Assembly: GCA_965227445.1 (NCBI GenBank)
Contig: OZ245751.1
Coordinates: 186,001-250,000 of the forward strand
Length of the DNA: 64,000 nt
Origin: DT-110 sp030148525
GTDB taxonomy: Bacteria; Bacteroidota; Bacteroidia; Chitinophagales; Saprospiraceae
Reading direction: 5' to 3'
A model generated the notes under the pieces. The model did not search any database. It had not been told where the DNA came from and saw only the letters and a list, made by a program, of their open reading frames with translations. Of the stretch, positions 63,155-64,000 are shown one piece after another. The position numbers were made by a program, and so were the translations under genes. Position 1 is the first letter of the stretch; every line of letters begins with the position of its first letter.

Positions 63155-63414
63155 AGCGTGTTTGGGATTTGTTTTTGATGGCGAAAATGTCTAGAATTTG
63201 GTTCTCACAAAGCCTTTTTTGAGCTTCGTAGCATGGCTACGGGGCGAAAAAAGGCTGCAGTGAGGTTCAAATATACCGCTTCCGAAAAGGATTGGGCTTT
63301 GCCCAACCTTTTCACGCGAGTATATACTCGACTCGAAGTGGTTTGGATTCCCAAACCACTTCGTTGTCGGTATAATAGACATTTGCAGTCCAAAGGATAA
63401 ATCCCAAACACGCT
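63155..63414. mobile_element. Palindromic element with 16-bp ends, carrying a nested element
   Basis: Perfect inverted ends AGCGTGTTTGGGATTT and AAATCCCAAACACGCT with a 5-bp duplication CTAAG (63150-63154 and 63415-63419). The body holds further inverted stretches (a GTAGC...GCTAC core) and no gene. TACCG element copy E interrupts it, so the inner insertion is the younger event. Confidence 0.75.
63274..63372. repeat. TACCG palindromic element, copy E (nested)
   Basis: 99 bp with TA at 63272-63273 and 63373-63374, inside the larger palindromic element. Hairpin 3 reads GGTTTGGATTCCCAAACC. Confidence 0.88.
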
Positions 63415-63417
63415 CTA

Positions 63418-63452
63418 AGAAGCTGTCTCAAACATTTTTTGAGACAGCTTCT
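63418..63452. terminator. 15-bp hairpin after the TPR paralogue
   Basis: AGAAGCTGTCTCAAA (63418-63432) pairs with TTTGAGACAGCTTCT (63438-63452), loop CATTT. It could terminate transcription from either side or be the ends of another short palindromic element of the GAAGCTGTCTC type. Confidence 0.5.
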
Positions 63453-63470
63453 CACATCCAATCAATAATC

Positions 63471-63659
63471 ATGAAGGAAACCGATACCAGCCGATACTTT
63501 CGATTCTTGCGACGCTTGCTGTGGGTAGCTATTCCATTGTTGGGATTGGCTGTCCTGCTCCATTTTCTCCTGGACAATACCCTCGAATTACCCCGATTGC
63601 TGGGGATAGCCGCCCTGGCTGCTTGCGTGGTGGCCTCCGTTACCACCTACCGGAAGTAG
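63471..63659 (+). CDS. Small membrane protein (62 residues)
   Basis: Two helices (LLWVAIPLLGLAVLLHFLLDN and LLGIAALAACVVASVT) flanked by charged ends (MKETDTSRYFRFLRR, TTYRK). Codon use and clean spacing support a real gene. No family recognised. Confidence 0.55.
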   Translation: MKETDTSRYFRFLRRLLWVAIPLLGLAVLLHFLLDNTLELPRLLGIAALAACVVASVTTYRK

Positions 63660-63714
63660 CCGGCTTTCGGTATCGAACATTATGCCATTGCATCTGCTCT
63701 ATAGAAAAGTAGTT

Positions 63715-64000
63715 ATGGATAGGTGTTTGATTTTCAATGACTTTAAGGCAATTTCTTTAGTTTTATTGGTTTTGCTGTTCGGGTGTGGTGAAGAACCGGT
63801 CCAGCGAAGTTCTAACCAAACGGATCTCACCCTGGAATTAGTGGCCAGTTCGAAGGACCAGTGGACAGGCGTTGCACGTAGTTCGGATGGGCGCATGTTT
63901 GTGAATTTCCCCCGGTGGTCCGATGAGTTAGATCAATCGGTCGGTGAGATCGTCGATGGTGAGGTAATACCCTATCCCAACTCGTCATGGAATACCTATT
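63715..64000 (+). CDS. MRJP/yellow-family lipoprotein, 5' part (continues beyond window)
   Basis: The frame from ATG 63715 runs to the window edge. It encodes a lipoprotein signal with lipobox LLFGC, then ELVASSKDQWTGVARSSDGRMFVNFPRWSDE, the characteristic opening of major-royal-jelly/yellow-type beta-propeller proteins, which bacteria use as secreted enzymes or binders of unknown substrate. Only the first 95 residues are visible. Confidence 0.75.
   Translation, partial: MDRCLIFNDFKAISLVLLVLLFGCGEEPVQRSSNQTDLTLELVASSKDQWTGVARSSDGRMFVNFPRWSDELDQSVGEIVDGEVIPYPNSSWNTY

Overview
The window looks like a chromosome segment from a gliding-type Bacteroidota bacterium, probably in or near Saprospiria (Lewinella-like); the class is an inference. 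Supporting features are a PorP/SprF-type T9SS membrane protein, the T9SS regulator PorX (receiver plus PglZ domain), two secreted proteins ending in gliding-motility/T9SS type-B sorting domains, FadL-like and TPR surface proteins, and TAnnTTTG -7 promoter motifs.

Backbone left (1-11.7 kb): porP-like gene, alpha/beta hydrolase with a muconolactone-isomerase-like partner, HD phosphohydrolase, porX, tatC, a Ca2+/Na+ exchanger, a YbaB protein, a LamG surface protein and small envelope proteins. Backbone right (42.9-64 kb): a very large SprB-repeat adhesin, two SPOR-domain proteins, an XRE regulator, an ECF sigma factor, rhomboid, pfkA, tdk, purH, coaX, an outer-membrane protein, two tandem paralogous TPR proteins and the start of an MRJP/yellow-type lipoprotein.

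Accessory island (about 11.7-42.9 kb): visibly AT-richer, with nearly every non-transposon gene on the minus strand. Six imperfect palindromes resembling integron attC sites (a-f) separate gene blocks. They share one orientation and lie 3' of the genes. For several blocks the first bases are the reverse complement of the outer arm of the block's own 3' palindrome, which is the signature of integron cassettes. The clearest case is a roughly 9 kb block beginning GTTATGAGC and ending GCTCATAAC. Cargo includes two PIN-toxin/antitoxin pairs, a HEPN-like plus AWGSL-motif pair, oxidoreductases, hydrolases and AraC/WYL regulators. At the upstream (right) end is a tyrosine recombinase in the same orientation as the cargo, preceded by four exact 20-bp iterons. 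The layout resembles a 'reverse integron', but the recombinase lacks the insertion typical of IntI.

Mobile DNA: two apparently identical IS91-like elements (tyrosine recombinase plus HUH transposase) and a third, diverged one all sit beside GTTG at palindrome cores. Two 0.5 kb deletion derivatives of an IS1182-like element sit at palindromes b and e. A family of 99-121 bp palindromic elements with TACCG...CGGTA ends and a TA duplication has five full copies. One copy breaks the array recombinase and another breaks a zinc-ribbon gene; in both, conceptual excision of element plus one TA restores a continuous reading frame. A fifth copy is nested inside another palindromic element at 63.2 kb.
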